A DNA stretch of 64,000 nucleotides from Lacisediminihabitans changchengi (GCF_016634425.1 NZ_JAEPES010000001.1:372001-436000), one strand, 5' to 3'; shown: positions 29,315 through 38,460, counted from the stretch's first letter. Numbers and translations are program-made. The notes: a model not told the origin generated them from the sequence alone.

Positions 29315-30862
29315 ATGGCAGAGAACACCACGGCAGGCGTCACCTACACGAAGGCAGCCGACGGCTACTTCGAGAAGCGCAGCCTGAAACGCACGGCAGG
29401 CTTCTGGGGAATCTGGGGAATCGGCATCGCCGCAGTCATCTCCGGCGACTTCTCCGGGTGGAACGTCGGGCTGGGCACCACCGGGTGGGGCGGCCTACTC
29501 ATCGCGACGATCGTGATCATCGTCATGTACTTCACCATGATCTTCTCGATCGGCGAGATGTCGGCGGCCATGCCGCACACCGGCGGCGCATACTCGTTCT
29601 CCCGCGCAGCGATGGGGCCGTGGGGCGGGTTCGTCACCGGCATCTCCGAGTCGATCGAATACGTCGTGACCACCGCGGTGGTCGTGCTGTTCTCGGCGAG
29701 CTATCTGGGCAGCATCATCACCGATCTGACCGGGGCGGAGGTTCCCGGGTGGATTCTCTGGATCATCCTGTACGCGGTATTCATCGGCCTGAACTCACTC
29801 GGCGCTGCGGTCGGCTTCCGTTTCGCCCTCATCGTGGCCATCATCTCGATGGGCGTCATCCTGCTGTTCGCGGTGCTCTCGATCGCGAACGGCGCCGTCG
29901 ACTTCTCCCGACTGCTCGACATCAAGCCCACCGAGGGCAACTCGAACTTCCTGCCCTTCGGCGGCATCGGCATCCTGTTCTCCCTGCCGTTCGCGATCTG
30001 GTTCTTTCTCGGCATCGAAGAACTGCCGCTCGCCGCGGAGGAGGCGAATAACCCGGCCAAGGACATCCCCAAGGCGGGCGTCTGGGGAATCATCACGCTG
30101 GCCTTCTTCGGCCTGCTGATTCTGTTCCTCAACCCCGCGGTCACCGGGTCCAAAGCGCTCACCGTCTCCCCGGGCGACGGTGACGAGCCGCTGCTGGCCG
30201 GATTCCGCGCCTTCCTTCCCGACAGCGTCGCCGCACTGCTCGCGCTCTTCGCCCTGATCGGTCTCCTCGCGTCGCTCCAGGGCATCATGTTCGCCTACGG
30301 ACGCAACATGTACTCGCTCTCCCGGGCCGGTTACTACCCGAAATTCCTCTCGCTCACCGGCCGCAAGCACCAGACGCCGTGGGTGTCGTTGCTGGTCGGC
30401 GGTGCGATCGGGTTCGTCATCCTGCTGGTGGTCGCGCTCATCATCCCCGCGGTGAACCCGGATGCCGCGGGCGCAGCCACCGGCGTCATCCTCTTCATCG
30501 CGGTCTTCGGTGCGGTCATCTCCTACCTGATGCAGATGATCTCGTTCATCGTGCTTCGCCGGAAGTTCCCCAACGCCAACCGCCCGTACACCAGCCCGAC
30601 CGGAGTCGCTGGCGCGGTCACCGCCGGGGTGATCGCGATCGGAGCGTTCTTCGGCATCGTGCTCAATGCCACGTTCCAGCTCGCGGTGATCACGTTCCTG
30701 GTGATCTTCGTGGTCGGACTGGTCATCTTCGCCCTGGTAGGTCGCAAACGACTCGTGCTCTCGCCGGAGGAGGAGTATGCGCTGAGCGGTGGCTTGCACG
30801 GCGACCCGCAGATCGAGGGCTACGACGCGATGGAGTCTGAGGTCTTCGACGGCAAGGCCTGA
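29315..30862 (+). CDS. APC-superfamily amino acid/ethanolamine permease
   Basis: 515 residues with about twelve membrane segments. The N-terminal GFWGIWGIGIAAVISGDFSGWNVGL and EELPLAAEEANNPAKDIPKA are characteristic of the ethanolamine-permease branch of APC transporters, and the C-terminal ~30 residues are hydrophilic. CCCAGGAGGAACGGC gives a strong SD before ATG 29315. It is divergent from the gamma-glutamyl ligase operon and is presumably its uptake system. It ends before a strong hairpin at 30880-30910. Confidence 0.88.
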   Translation: MAENTTAGVTYTKAADGYFEKRSLKRTAGFWGIWGIGIAAVISGDFSGWNVGLGTTGWGGLLIATIVIIVMYFTMIFSIGEMSAAMPHTGGAYSFSRAAMGPWGGFVTGISESIEYVVTTAVVVLFSASYLGSIITDLTGAEVPGWILWIILYAVFIGLNSLGAAVGFRFALIVAIISMGVILLFAVLSIANGAVDFSRLLDIKPTEGNSNFLPFGGIGILFSLPFAIWFFLGIEELPLAAEEANNPAKDIPKAGVWGIITLAFFGLLILFLNPAVTGSKALTVSPGDGDEPLLAGFRAFLPDSVAALLALFALIGLLASLQGIMFAYGRNMYSLSRAGYYPKFLSLTGRKHQTPWVSLLVGGAIGFVILLVVALIIPAVNPDAAGAATGVILFIAVFGAVISYLMQMISFIVLRRKFPNANRPYTSPTGVAGAVTAGVIAIGAFFGIVLNATFQLAVITFLVIFVVGLVIFALVGRKRLVLSPEEEYALSGGLHGDPQIEGYDAMESEVFDGKA

Positions 30863-30879
30863 CTCCCATAGACCCAGCT

Positions 30880-30910
30880 GGGCCCACCGGAGGCAAGAGC
30901 CGGTGGGCCC
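30880..30910 (+). terminator. Hairpin terminator after the permease
   Basis: Perfect 11-bp stem GGGCCCACCGG / CCGGTGGGCCC with a 9-nt loop, 17 bp after the stop codon. The following TGCTGCAGTT is not a proper T-tract. Confidence 0.7.
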
Positions 30911-31031
30911 TGCTGCAGTTCGCGGCATTTATCCGCGAAAGTGGCTGGTCGGGTCGCGTGTCGACCGGGATTTCGGGGGCCGGTAACCGACAATAGGCGA
31001 ATACCCCGCTCCTCATGTCGAAAGGCCGACC

Positions 31032-31583
31032 GTGATCAACCCGCTGCGCAGACGCAACAGAGACCGCGGGCTGACCCTGGAGCAGCGCGATGAGGTGCAG
31101 AAACTCGTCTACGAACTGGTGCAGACGCGCCTCATCCACGCCTTCGGACCGCGCGGTCTGTTCACCGTGACCCCGCACGACTCCAGCGCGGTCGACACCT
31201 TCTTCGCCCAGGCCGTTGCCGACACCATCGCGTGGGATGTCGCGGCCAAGCTCGCCTCGCCCGGTGCGGTTTCCGCGCCGATCGAGCAGGTTTCTGCGGT
31301 GCTGGCAGCCGCGGTTGCCGCGGCACCCGCCGCCCCATCGCCGGTCACAGTCCCCGTCGCCACCGTTCCGGCCGCAATCGCGCCGGTGCCCGCTGAGCCG
31401 GTTACCGCGGCGCCGGTCAACCCCGAGACCGAAGCCAGCGTCTCCGTCGACACCGCGGGCGTTGCCACGGTCGTCGCCAGCCGTTTCGCTCCGCCTGCCG
31501 AGCCGACGGCAGCATCCCAGGTCGCCGATGCGCGCGCGCAGAGCTCCGCAGCATCCACTGAGCGCCGCCAGCTCGTCGCCTAA
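31032..31583 (+). CDS. Hypothetical protein with Ala/Pro/Val-rich C-terminal half
   Basis: 183 residues from GTG 31032, with GAAAGG about 7 nt upstream. Residues 1-~75 look folded (EQRDEVQKLVYELVQTRLIH, then SSAVDTFFAQAVADTIAWDV) and the rest is low-complexity Ala/Pro/Val. There is no signal peptide or membrane segment, and I know no family. It stands alone between the permease and a terminator-like hairpin at 31682. Confidence 0.6.
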   Translation: MINPLRRRNRDRGLTLEQRDEVQKLVYELVQTRLIHAFGPRGLFTVTPHDSSAVDTFFAQAVADTIAWDVAAKLASPGAVSAPIEQVSAVLAAAVAAAPAAPSPVTVPVATVPAAIAPVPAEPVTAAPVNPETEASVSVDTAGVATVVASRFAPPAEPTAASQVADARAQSSAASTERRQLVA

Positions 31584-31681
31584 CCACCCCCGTAACACTT
31601 CTCCGCAGGGCGCGAGTAAGTCGGCCGTGCGCTGCCCCGTGTGCATGGCGCTGCCGGTGTTCATGGCGCTGGTTGAGGACT

Positions 31682-31717
31682 GATCGCCGCCCCCTCCTGG
31701 CAGAGGTGGCGGCGATC
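31682..31717 (+). terminator. Hairpin, probable terminator
   Basis: Stem GATCGCCGCC / GGTGGCGGCGATC with one mismatch and a further 4-bp inner stem; GGGTCTCT follows. It could end transcripts of the upstream hypothetical gene. Confidence 0.55.
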
Positions 31718-31739
31718 GGGTCTCTAACCCCGGTACCCG

Positions 31740-31978
31740 AACCAGGGCATACCTAGAACCACTCGGATTTCCACGCCCCCGCGTTTCCATCACGATCTAG
31801 GAGACCCCCGGAAGACTGAGTCCCCCGGCTATCCGGGACAAAGTTAGCACCGTGAAGTAATTCGCGAAGCCCCTCGGTCGCCCCCAATTCGGGGGCTCTT
31901 CTCAGATCTGCCGCGGGCGAAGGCCGCGGGCGTTCGAGCACGATGGCGCAGCCATCCATGAGACCCAGCGCCGTGTGG
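31740..31978. other. Hairpin-dense non-coding stretch between the hypothetical gene and the TMEM175 gene
   Basis: Successive short stems are visible at 31824-31837 (CCCGG/CCGGG), 31880-31896 (GCCCCC/GGGGGC), 31911-31929 (CCGCGG/CCGCGG) and 31942-31956 (GATGGC/GCCATC). An open frame crosses it on minus but has no credible start or family resemblance. It may be a structured RNA, a degraded repeat or the 3' region of the TMEM175 gene. Confidence 0.35.
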
Positions 31979-32620
31979 TCAGGGAGCGATGCTGCGTGTG
32001 CGGCGATGTCGACGATCAAGCACGCGCTGGATCGGGATGTCGACGAAGAGCAACAGCAGCGCCCAGAGACCCACCCCCGGCACAACCAGGGCGAGCACCA
32101 GCGCCACACCCATGGTGACGACCGCGACCACGGACGCCCCCAGCGCAGTAGTGGACCCCGCGTCGGCGCTGAGGATCTCCGGATGCCGGGAGATGATGAC
32201 CTTCAGCATCAGGCCCGACAGGCTGGTGACGAACATCGTGCCGATGTAGATCGCATCGATCGTGGGACTCTGCGACGCTTTCCCGGCGATCAGCTGGGTG
32301 GGAAACGGAATGAACACGATGCTCAGCAGCCAGAGCGCGTTCACCCAGAACAGCGGCGGAGTGAAGGCGACAAGACCGTCGAACAGCGCGTGGTGAATGA
32401 GCCAGAACCGCAGGATGACCGTAAAACTGAGGGTCAGCACGAGCACCTGGCTGCCGTTCTTGGCGAAGAATTCGGAGAAGCTCGTGAGGTTCTCGTTCAC
32501 CGCCGTATCGACCAGGGGAAGCACGAGAAGCGTGGCGGCGATCGACACGACCCCGTCGCTGAAAGCAGTGAGCCGACCGATCGACCGATGAGCACGGGGA
32601 GTGAGCGCGATGTTCGTCAT
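31979..32620 (-). CDS. TMEM175-family (DUF1211) potassium-channel-like membrane protein
   Basis: 213 residues with six hydrophobic segments. The first segment contains RLTAFSDGVVSIAATLLVL, holding the RxxxFSDGV motif that defines the TMEM175/DUF1211 family; bacterial members are tetrameric K+ channels with a single six-helix repeat. ATG 32620 gives a 7-residue lead before the motif region. It is 4 nt downstream of the dehydrogenase gene, so they may be cotranscribed. The C-terminus is basic. Confidence 0.88.
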   Translation of the reverse strand: MTNIALTPRAHRSIGRLTAFSDGVVSIAATLLVLPLVDTAVNENLTSFSEFFAKNGSQVLVLTLSFTVILRFWLIHHALFDGLVAFTPPLFWVNALWLLSIVFIPFPTQLIAGKASQSPTIDAIYIGTMFVTSLSGLMLKVIISRHPEILSADAGSTTALGASVVAVVTMGVALVLALVVPGVGLWALLLLFVDIPIQRVLDRRHRRTRSIAP

Positions 32621-32624
32621 TGCC

Positions 32625-33740
32625 CTATCGTCCGCTTACTACGAGGAAATCGGAGCGGATCGGAGCACCCGCGAACCAACTCTCCAATATCTCCCGCACC
32701 GCAGCGGCGGAACGGGCTTGCGCCGGAAGGGTCGCTCCCGCGACGTGCGGGGTCATGGCGGCGTGCCGCATACTCCGCCACGGGTGCGTGATCGGGGGCG
32801 GCTCGGGGTACCAGGCGTCGCCGCCGTAGCCAGCGAGCCGACCGGAGGACAGCGCCCTCACGATCGCGTCACGCTCGACCAACTCCGCTCGCGCCAGGTT
32901 CACCACATACGAGCCGCGCGGCATCGACTCGATCATCGCCTCATCGACCAAGTGGTAGGTCTCGGGGGTCAGCGGGGCGTGGATAGACAGGATGTCCACC
33001 GATCGCACGAGAGCTGCGACATCCGGAACATAGGTGAGCGCCAGCTCGGTCTCGAGCTGCGGGCGCAGCCGCACCGGATCACTGTAGTGCAGGCCGACAC
33101 CGAAGCCGGCGAGGCGGTGCAGCACGGCGAGACCCACCGCGCCGGCCCCGACCACCCCCACCCGCATTCCCTGTAGATCGTAGGAACGCTCGACGCTCCC
33201 GGCGATGTCCCACCCCCCGTCGGTGACGCAGGCGTGGGCGGCGAGGAAGTCGTGGGCCATCGTCAACATGAGCATCACCGCGTGTTCGGCGATACTCACG
33301 GTCGCCGTGGCGGAGGTTTCGGCCACCGTGATCCCGCGTCGCGCGGCCGCTTCCAGATCGATTCCGTCGGTGCCGGCGCCGGCCACCACGGCCAGCTGCA
33401 GGCGGGGAGCAGCGGCGATCCGCGCGGCGCTGAGGTGGATCGGCCAGGATGGCTGCGACACCACGACATCGGCGGTGGGGAGTTCACGAAGGAAGTCAGA
33501 CCTGTCCCCGGTGACGTCGGAAACCACCACGTACTCGTGCCCTGCTGCCTCCAGAAACCGGCGCAGTCCGAGCTCGCCCGACACGCAGCCGAGCAGTTGG
33601 CCCGGGGCGAAGTCCAGGGCGTCCGCGTGGGTCAGCAAGACGTCGCCGACCGCATCGACTGCGGGGATGCCATCGCGCGCGTATTCGGGCGGGTACCCGG
33701 AGGCGGGATCCGGGTACAGCACGGCGAGGACCTTGGCCAC
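32625..33740 (-). CDS. NAD-dependent 2-hydroxyacid dehydrogenase of the formate-dehydrogenase clade
   Basis: 371 residues. The overall sequence follows NAD-dependent formate dehydrogenase: GGWDIAGSV near residue 170, DLQGMRVGVVGAGAVGLAVL near 190, VVNLARAELVERDA (catalytic Arg) and DAWYPEPPPITHPWRSM then MTPHVAGATLPAQAR (catalytic His). Formate-contacting residues known from the Pseudomonas enzyme differ: the Asn of the NSIS segment is Ala here, the Ile of the GIGSD segment is Ala, and the Gln of the PQP segment is Glu, as in ordinary D-2-hydroxyacid dehydrogenases. Formate may therefore not be the substrate. Confidence 0.85.
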   Translation of the reverse strand: MAKVLAVLYPDPASGYPPEYARDGIPAVDAVGDVLLTHADALDFAPGQLLGCVSGELGLRRFLEAAGHEYVVVSDVTGDRSDFLRELPTADVVVSQPSWPIHLSAARIAAAPRLQLAVVAGAGTDGIDLEAAARRGITVAETSATATVSIAEHAVMLMLTMAHDFLAAHACVTDGGWDIAGSVERSYDLQGMRVGVVGAGAVGLAVLHRLAGFGVGLHYSDPVRLRPQLETELALTYVPDVAALVRSVDILSIHAPLTPETYHLVDEAMIESMPRGSYVVNLARAELVERDAIVRALSSGRLAGYGGDAWYPEPPPITHPWRSMRHAAMTPHVAGATLPAQARSAAAVREILESWFAGAPIRSDFLVVSGR

Positions 33741-33918
33741 GAACCATGTCCTTTCGACGATCGGAGGACGGGTTGGCTGGTGTTCGGCCGGGCTTTAAGG
33801 CCGCCCTCCGAGAGCCGGTCCGAACCACCGACCCTCACTACCGAGAGTGGCGTTCAGCGACGACCGCAGAAAGGGTCATCTGACTGAACTTGACCGGCGC
33901 TGAACTAAACCGGCGCGC
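33741..33918. other. Intergenic region upstream of the formate-dehydrogenase-like gene
   Basis: 178 bp between two minus-strand genes. It presumably holds the dehydrogenase promoter and the end of the LuxR-type gene; I see no clear hairpin terminator or operator. Confidence 0.4.
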
Positions 33919-36711
33919 TCAGCCCTGCGACACCATCTCGCTGAGGGCGGAGTGCAGGGCGGCTCGCGAAGAGATCCCGAGCTTGGGGAAGATCTTGTAG
34001 AGGTGTGACGACACGGTGCGCGGCGACAGCGAGAGCAGGGCCGCGATGTCCTTATTGCTGCGGCCCTGGGCCGCGAGGGTCGCGATCTGTCGTTCCTGCG
34101 CGGTCAGCATCACGGCGGTCTGCGAGGTCGAGTGCGCATTCTGAACGCCGACAAGTCGCAGGGAGTTGCGCGCATCCGCCAGCCAGGCCTGAGCGCCGAG
34201 ACGCTCGAACACGTCCGCGGCCACGCGAAGGTGCGATCGGGCAGCAGTGCGCTGCTTCGCGCGACGCAACCACTCGCCGTACTCCTGCTGCGCCCGGGCG
34301 TAGTCGAGCGGCCAGCGCTCGGCATCGCGATCTGCGAGGGCCGCGTCGAACAGTGCCGCGGCATCCTGGGCTGGCGCCAGAAGCGCACGGATGACCGCGA
34401 CCTGAAACCCGAGTCTGGGTGAGATTTCGCCCACCCGGGCCTGCTGCGCGGCAGCAAGGTGGCGGCGCGCCGCGTCCTCGTCTCCGGCGTGCAGAGCGGC
34501 CAGCGCGGTGTCGAAGAAGGTGGACAGGGCCAGTGGGTGGTAGCGCCGCAGCTCTCCCGCCGGGCTGATCCGGGTGGTGGCCATGAAGGCCGCGTCATAG
34601 TCGTGTTCGCCGAGAAAACCGAGCGCCTCCGCCCAGAGCGCCCAGGACTCTAGGTGCATCATCCGCCGCGGCCCCGCCCAGGCCCGCACCGTCGCGATGT
34701 TCTGCCGCGAGCTGTCGATGTGACCGGTGACCGCGTCGAGCAATGCCAGGTAGACCCGGAACTCCGACACGATCTCAGCGAAGTCGAGGTGAAGCGCCGT
34801 CTGAAGACCGCGCTCCGCCAGCGAGCGCGCGTACTGCCACTCCCCCGACCCGATGCAGTCCACCACGACCAGTCCGAGGGCGCGCAGATAGCTGTCATAT
34901 GACCCGCTCAGCTCTTCCGCTTCGATGATGGAACGAAGCGCAGGACGCCGTGCGCCGAGGTCGTCGATGAACAACCCGGCGCGATAGACCCAGACCAGCC
35001 GCCACGGTTCGAGACTCCCGGGACGGGGAAGGGCGATCGCGAGCCGTTCGGCCAGGCCGTGGGCGCGACGGGCCGGGTCGCTGATTCCGTCCCGGGTGTT
35101 GCGGATCTCTGCGGGCACCCGCTCGCCCAGGGCATCCAGCAGTCGGTCGACACCCTGCCACATGTCCTCGCGCTCGGCGCGGAGACAGACGATCAACAGC
35201 AAATGGAGTAGCGCGTCGACCTCGGCACTGACCGGCCCTGCCTGGCGCCGGGCAGCCTGCATCAGCAGGTCGTACGCACCCTGGAGGTCGCCGTCGACGC
35301 GGAGCAGGATGCCCGCCTTGGCCGTGACCGCTCCCGCCAGGGTGTCGCCCAGGCCGCCGGCGAAATCATCCAGGGGGACGGTGTCTTCCAGCCTGCTCAG
35401 CAGGGAATGGGTCAGCTCCACGCGATCGGAGTCGGCCGCGAGCAGCGCGGCGTAGGCGAGGCGACGCTCCCGCGCGGGCTGGTCGGCCGTCAGCTCGATC
35501 GAACGCAGCATGGTGCGGAGGCTGGTTCTCGTGCCCCCTCGCCGCGCGTATTGGCGCCCGAGCTGTTCGAGCGCGTCGGCGACCGTCGCATCCGGGCCCG
35601 TCGTCGCCGCGGCACTATGCCGCGCCCACAGCTCGAAATTATCGCTGAGGGCGTCGGCGAGCCGGCCGTGAGCGCGACGCAACTGCTCCTCCGTCGCCAT
35701 CTGCACTATGCCCGATCGGATGAGCGGATGCCGGAAGGAGATGTGCCCATCCTTGATGCGCAGGATTCCCGCCTCGCCTGCCTCGACCAGGTCGGGAAAC
35801 CACCAGTCCTCGCCGGATGCCCGCTGCACCGTGTCGAGCGAGCTGGTCTGGTCAAGGGCGCACAGCAGCGCCACAGCACGCGCCCCGGAACTGAGCGCAT
35901 TGGCTCGGCCCGCGAACACGATCTCCAACCGTCGAGTGAGCGGCAGCAGCCCGTTCTCCATGCGATCGTCGTCCCCGCGATCCGACGCGAAGGTCTCTGG
36001 CAGTTCGGTGAGGGCCAGCGGATTGCCCACCGCTTCCCGCAGGATTCGCCGACGTACGACATCTGACAGCCCGAGGGCGCGCTGAGCGAGCAGTTCTTCG
36101 GAGTGCCCTGGTCCCAGCGGCGCGATGTCGAGGAGCGGGATGCCGGCACGATCCCAGATCGCATCGCTGTGCTGGCCGGCATCCGTTCGGACGCCCCCGA
36201 TGAGGCTCACGCGGGGGTTCACGATGCGCCGGGCCACGAAGGCGAGGGTCTGCACGCTCGACTCGTCGATCCACTGCACATCGTCGACGACGAGCAGGAG
36301 CGAGCGGGTGAAGCTGGCACATGACACGAGTTCGAGTACCGCGTTGGCCAGCGCGAATCTGCCCGCGCTTCCCCCGGAGTCGCCGTCGAACGCGTCCTGC
36401 AGCACGGCACGGGAGCGAGCGGGCAGAGATTCCGTGTGCTCGATCACGGGTCGGAGCAACTGGTGCAGGCCCGACAGCTCGATGCCCGCTTCCGTCTCCA
36501 CGCCGACGCAGCGGTAGACGGCGGCCCCGTCGGAATCAGCGCGTGCTGCCGTCGCATCCAACAGTGCGGTCTTGCCCACCCCCGGCTCACCCCGCACGAG
36601 AAGCGCCCGTTGCGGGGTCGACCCCGATAGGACCGCGGCCAGGGCTGCGAGACTGCCGTCGCGTCCGATCAGCTTCACTCTGTACTCCGGTCCGTCGGTG
36701 TGAAACGGCAT
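33919..36711 (-). CDS. Large LuxR-family ATPase regulator (LAL/MalT-like)
   Basis: 930 residues. N-terminal P-loop ATPase domain: VRGEPGVGKTALLD (Walker A, near residue 40) and LLLVVDDVQWIDESS (Walker B, near 140). A long helical TPR-like middle follows, then a C-terminal LuxR HTH (LTAQERQIATLAAQGRSNKD ... SPRTVSSHLYKIFPKLGI) ending in a hydrophobic helix. Such STAND-type regulators oligomerise on ligand and ATP binding. It lies upstream of the formate-dehydrogenase-like gene in the same direction, a possible target. No ligand can be assigned. Confidence 0.92.
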   Translation of the reverse strand: MPFHTDGPEYRVKLIGRDGSLAALAAVLSGSTPQRALLVRGEPGVGKTALLDATAARADSDGAAVYRCVGVETEAGIELSGLHQLLRPVIEHTESLPARSRAVLQDAFDGDSGGSAGRFALANAVLELVSCASFTRSLLLVVDDVQWIDESSVQTLAFVARRIVNPRVSLIGGVRTDAGQHSDAIWDRAGIPLLDIAPLGPGHSEELLAQRALGLSDVVRRRILREAVGNPLALTELPETFASDRGDDDRMENGLLPLTRRLEIVFAGRANALSSGARAVALLCALDQTSSLDTVQRASGEDWWFPDLVEAGEAGILRIKDGHISFRHPLIRSGIVQMATEEQLRRAHGRLADALSDNFELWARHSAAATTGPDATVADALEQLGRQYARRGGTRTSLRTMLRSIELTADQPARERRLAYAALLAADSDRVELTHSLLSRLEDTVPLDDFAGGLGDTLAGAVTAKAGILLRVDGDLQGAYDLLMQAARRQAGPVSAEVDALLHLLLIVCLRAEREDMWQGVDRLLDALGERVPAEIRNTRDGISDPARRAHGLAERLAIALPRPGSLEPWRLVWVYRAGLFIDDLGARRPALRSIIEAEELSGSYDSYLRALGLVVVDCIGSGEWQYARSLAERGLQTALHLDFAEIVSEFRVYLALLDAVTGHIDSSRQNIATVRAWAGPRRMMHLESWALWAEALGFLGEHDYDAAFMATTRISPAGELRRYHPLALSTFFDTALAALHAGDEDAARRHLAAAQQARVGEISPRLGFQVAVIRALLAPAQDAAALFDAALADRDAERWPLDYARAQQEYGEWLRRAKQRTAARSHLRVAADVFERLGAQAWLADARNSLRLVGVQNAHSTSQTAVMLTAQERQIATLAAQGRSNKDIAALLSLSPRTVSSHLYKIFPKLGISSRAALHSALSEMVSQG

Positions 36712-37084
36712 GGCTCATAGCGGTGAGGAGCTGCGGTGACCCTCGTTTTCCATTATGGGTTCGTCGTTCCGACGCCGCTGAAGAAATCCTCCGAACCGAC
36801 TGTCTCTCGTGAGCGGTCGTCAGAGCTTCATTTCCCGGCGACCGGCTGCGCTACGAGGCCCTCCCATCGCGCGCAATCCCCGTATTTGCGGGGGTAGCAG
36901 CACACGTTTCGGTGTAGCTATAGCAGCGGAATCTCGTTCGACCGGCCCGAGAACGTTCCGAGATTGCAGATCACGAGCTCGGACCGATATCCCTCCTAGG
37001 GCTATGTTCCGACGCCGCCAGCTGGCTCACGCCGACCAGCGTGTAGAGGAGCTGCCCGCCGAATTCGGAGTTCTCCCGGGAACG
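36712..37084. other. Gene-free stretch between the LuxR-type regulator and tRNA-Lys
   Basis: About 370 bp. It holds a small hairpin CCCCG/CGGGG near 36882-36897 and a 13-bp direct repeat GTTCCGACGCCGC at 36766-36778 and 37006-37018. No convincing gene is present; an open plus frame through it runs into the tRNA and is spurious. Confidence 0.5.
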
Positions 37085-37112
37085 AAAAAACCCGGACTGC
37101 GAGCAGTCCGGG
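37085..37112 (-). terminator. Rho-independent terminator of tRNA-Lys
   Basis: Minus-strand stem CCCGGACTG / CAGTCCGGG with a 4-nt loop followed by TTTTTT, starting 7 nt past the tRNA CCA. This is the clearest intrinsic terminator in the window. Confidence 0.92.
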
Positions 37113-37118
37113 CTTCTG

Positions 37119-37194
<76 letters not shown>

Positions 37195-37331
37195 GAGTTT
37201 TGGACCAGGAATCACTCCCCGAACCGAAGATCGACTATAGCAGGGTCCCCGGGTGCTCTGCCAAATCGTGGCGGGCGTCAGCGCTGCCTAGAATCGAGGC
37301 CGAGGCGCACCCGGCGCACAAGGGAGAGAAC

Positions 37332-37808
37332 ATGTCGGAAAACACCAGACTCACCGCGGGAGAGACCGCACCGACCTTCACCCTGAAGGACCAGGACGGA
37401 ACGGATGTCTCGCTCGCCGACTTCGCCGGACACAAGACGATCGTCTACTTCTATCCCGCCGCGAGCACCCCGGGGTGCACGACCGAGGCCTGCGATTTTC
37501 GCGACAACATCAACTCGCTGAAGTCGGCCGGCTACCAGGTGCTCGGCGTCTCGAAAGACGAGCTGCCCGCGCTAAAGAAGTTCCGCGACGAGCAGGGCCT
37601 CAACTTCCCGCTGCTCAGCGATCCCGACCTTGCGGTGCACACGGCATACGGCGCCTACGGAGAGAAGTCGCTCTATGGCAAGACCGTGACCGGAACCATC
37701 CGCTCTACCTTCGTCGTCGAAGACGGCACCATCGTGCTCCCGCTGTACAACGTCAAGGCAACCGGACACGTCGCGTCACTGCGCAAGAGGCTCGGCATCG
37801 ATTCCTGA
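37332..37808 (+). CDS. bcp: Thioredoxin-dependent peroxiredoxin (Bcp/PrxQ type)
   Basis: 158 residues. The peroxidatic Cys is in PAASTPGCTTEACDFRD (near residue 46), with the resolving Cys five positions later, the typical two-Cys PrxQ pattern. It reduces hydrogen and organic peroxides using thioredoxin. AGGGAGAGAAC precedes ATG 37332; the frame is open further upstream but overlaps the tRNA region. It is monocistronic and convergent with the next membrane protein. Confidence 0.95.
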   Translation: MSENTRLTAGETAPTFTLKDQDGTDVSLADFAGHKTIVYFYPAASTPGCTTEACDFRDNINSLKSAGYQVLGVSKDELPALKKFRDEQGLNFPLLSDPDLAVHTAYGAYGEKSLYGKTVTGTIRSTFVVEDGTIVLPLYNVKATGHVASLRKRLGIDS

Positions 37809-37850
37809 GCAGACCCGACTCCCGCGAGCATCCGGTTCACGGCGTCCAGA

Positions 37851-38267
37851 TCACTCGTCTGCGGGCGATTCCGGCCGCTTCGTCGCGCGAATCACCGTCG
37901 GGGTGAACAGCAGCACCAGAACGACGACGGCCGGGATGATCAGCACCCAGCCGATGTCGGGGCGCGAGAACAGCCCGCCGAAGCTGCCGATGCCGATCGC
38001 GATCTGCAGCACCTGCCAGGTGACCGTGCCGCCGCGGATCCAGGCCCGCCCAAGCAGCGCATGGGTAGCCATCACAGCCAACCAGGCTGTCGCCAGGAGC
38101 GCGAGAATCAGGATGGCGACCCCACTCGCGTAGGAGTCGGGGCGCTGGGTAAGAAGGTCGATCAGCAGCACGACGCTGATCACCGCGAGGGCGGCCGACT
38201 CTAGGTAAATCAGGGCCGCGAGAAGGATCAGCAACGCCGGACGACGCCGCACATTCGGTTCACTCAC
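37851..38267 (-). CDS. Four-helix membrane protein, hypothetical
   Basis: 138 residues with four hydrophobic segments at about 10-35, 48-70, 80-100 and 104-124, short basic and acidic ends, and no motif I can name. GTG 38267 is the only start giving an N-terminus before the first helix. It is convergent with bcp and divergent from whiB. Similar small integral membrane proteins are common near whiB1 in this group, function unknown. Confidence 0.7.
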   Translation of the reverse strand: MSEPNVRRRPALLILLAALIYLESAALAVISVVLLIDLLTQRPDSYASGVAILILALLATAWLAVMATHALLGRAWIRGGTVTWQVLQIAIGIGSFGGLFSRPDIGWVLIIPAVVVLVLLFTPTVIRATKRPESPADE

Positions 38268-38460
38268 AGCTAGTTACCTCGATCGACTATTGATTTGCTA
38301 CAACCAATATGCGAGTCTATGTGAGGTTGATTTGCGCTACAGGGCCGTGGCAGCATCCCGAAATTCCCTCCAAAGTCCCCCCACCCGAATTTTCGGTCGA
38401 TGACCCCTGCACAGAGATCCCTTTTTCTCTGTGTTCGCAACACAATAAGGAGCACCACAC

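Noticed and set aside
31753..32109. Minus-strand open frame at the end of the TMEM175 gene
   Set aside because: It overlaps the TMEM175 coding region in another frame, lacks a start signal and has no recognisable family; the non-coding part is reported as a hairpin-rich stretch instead.
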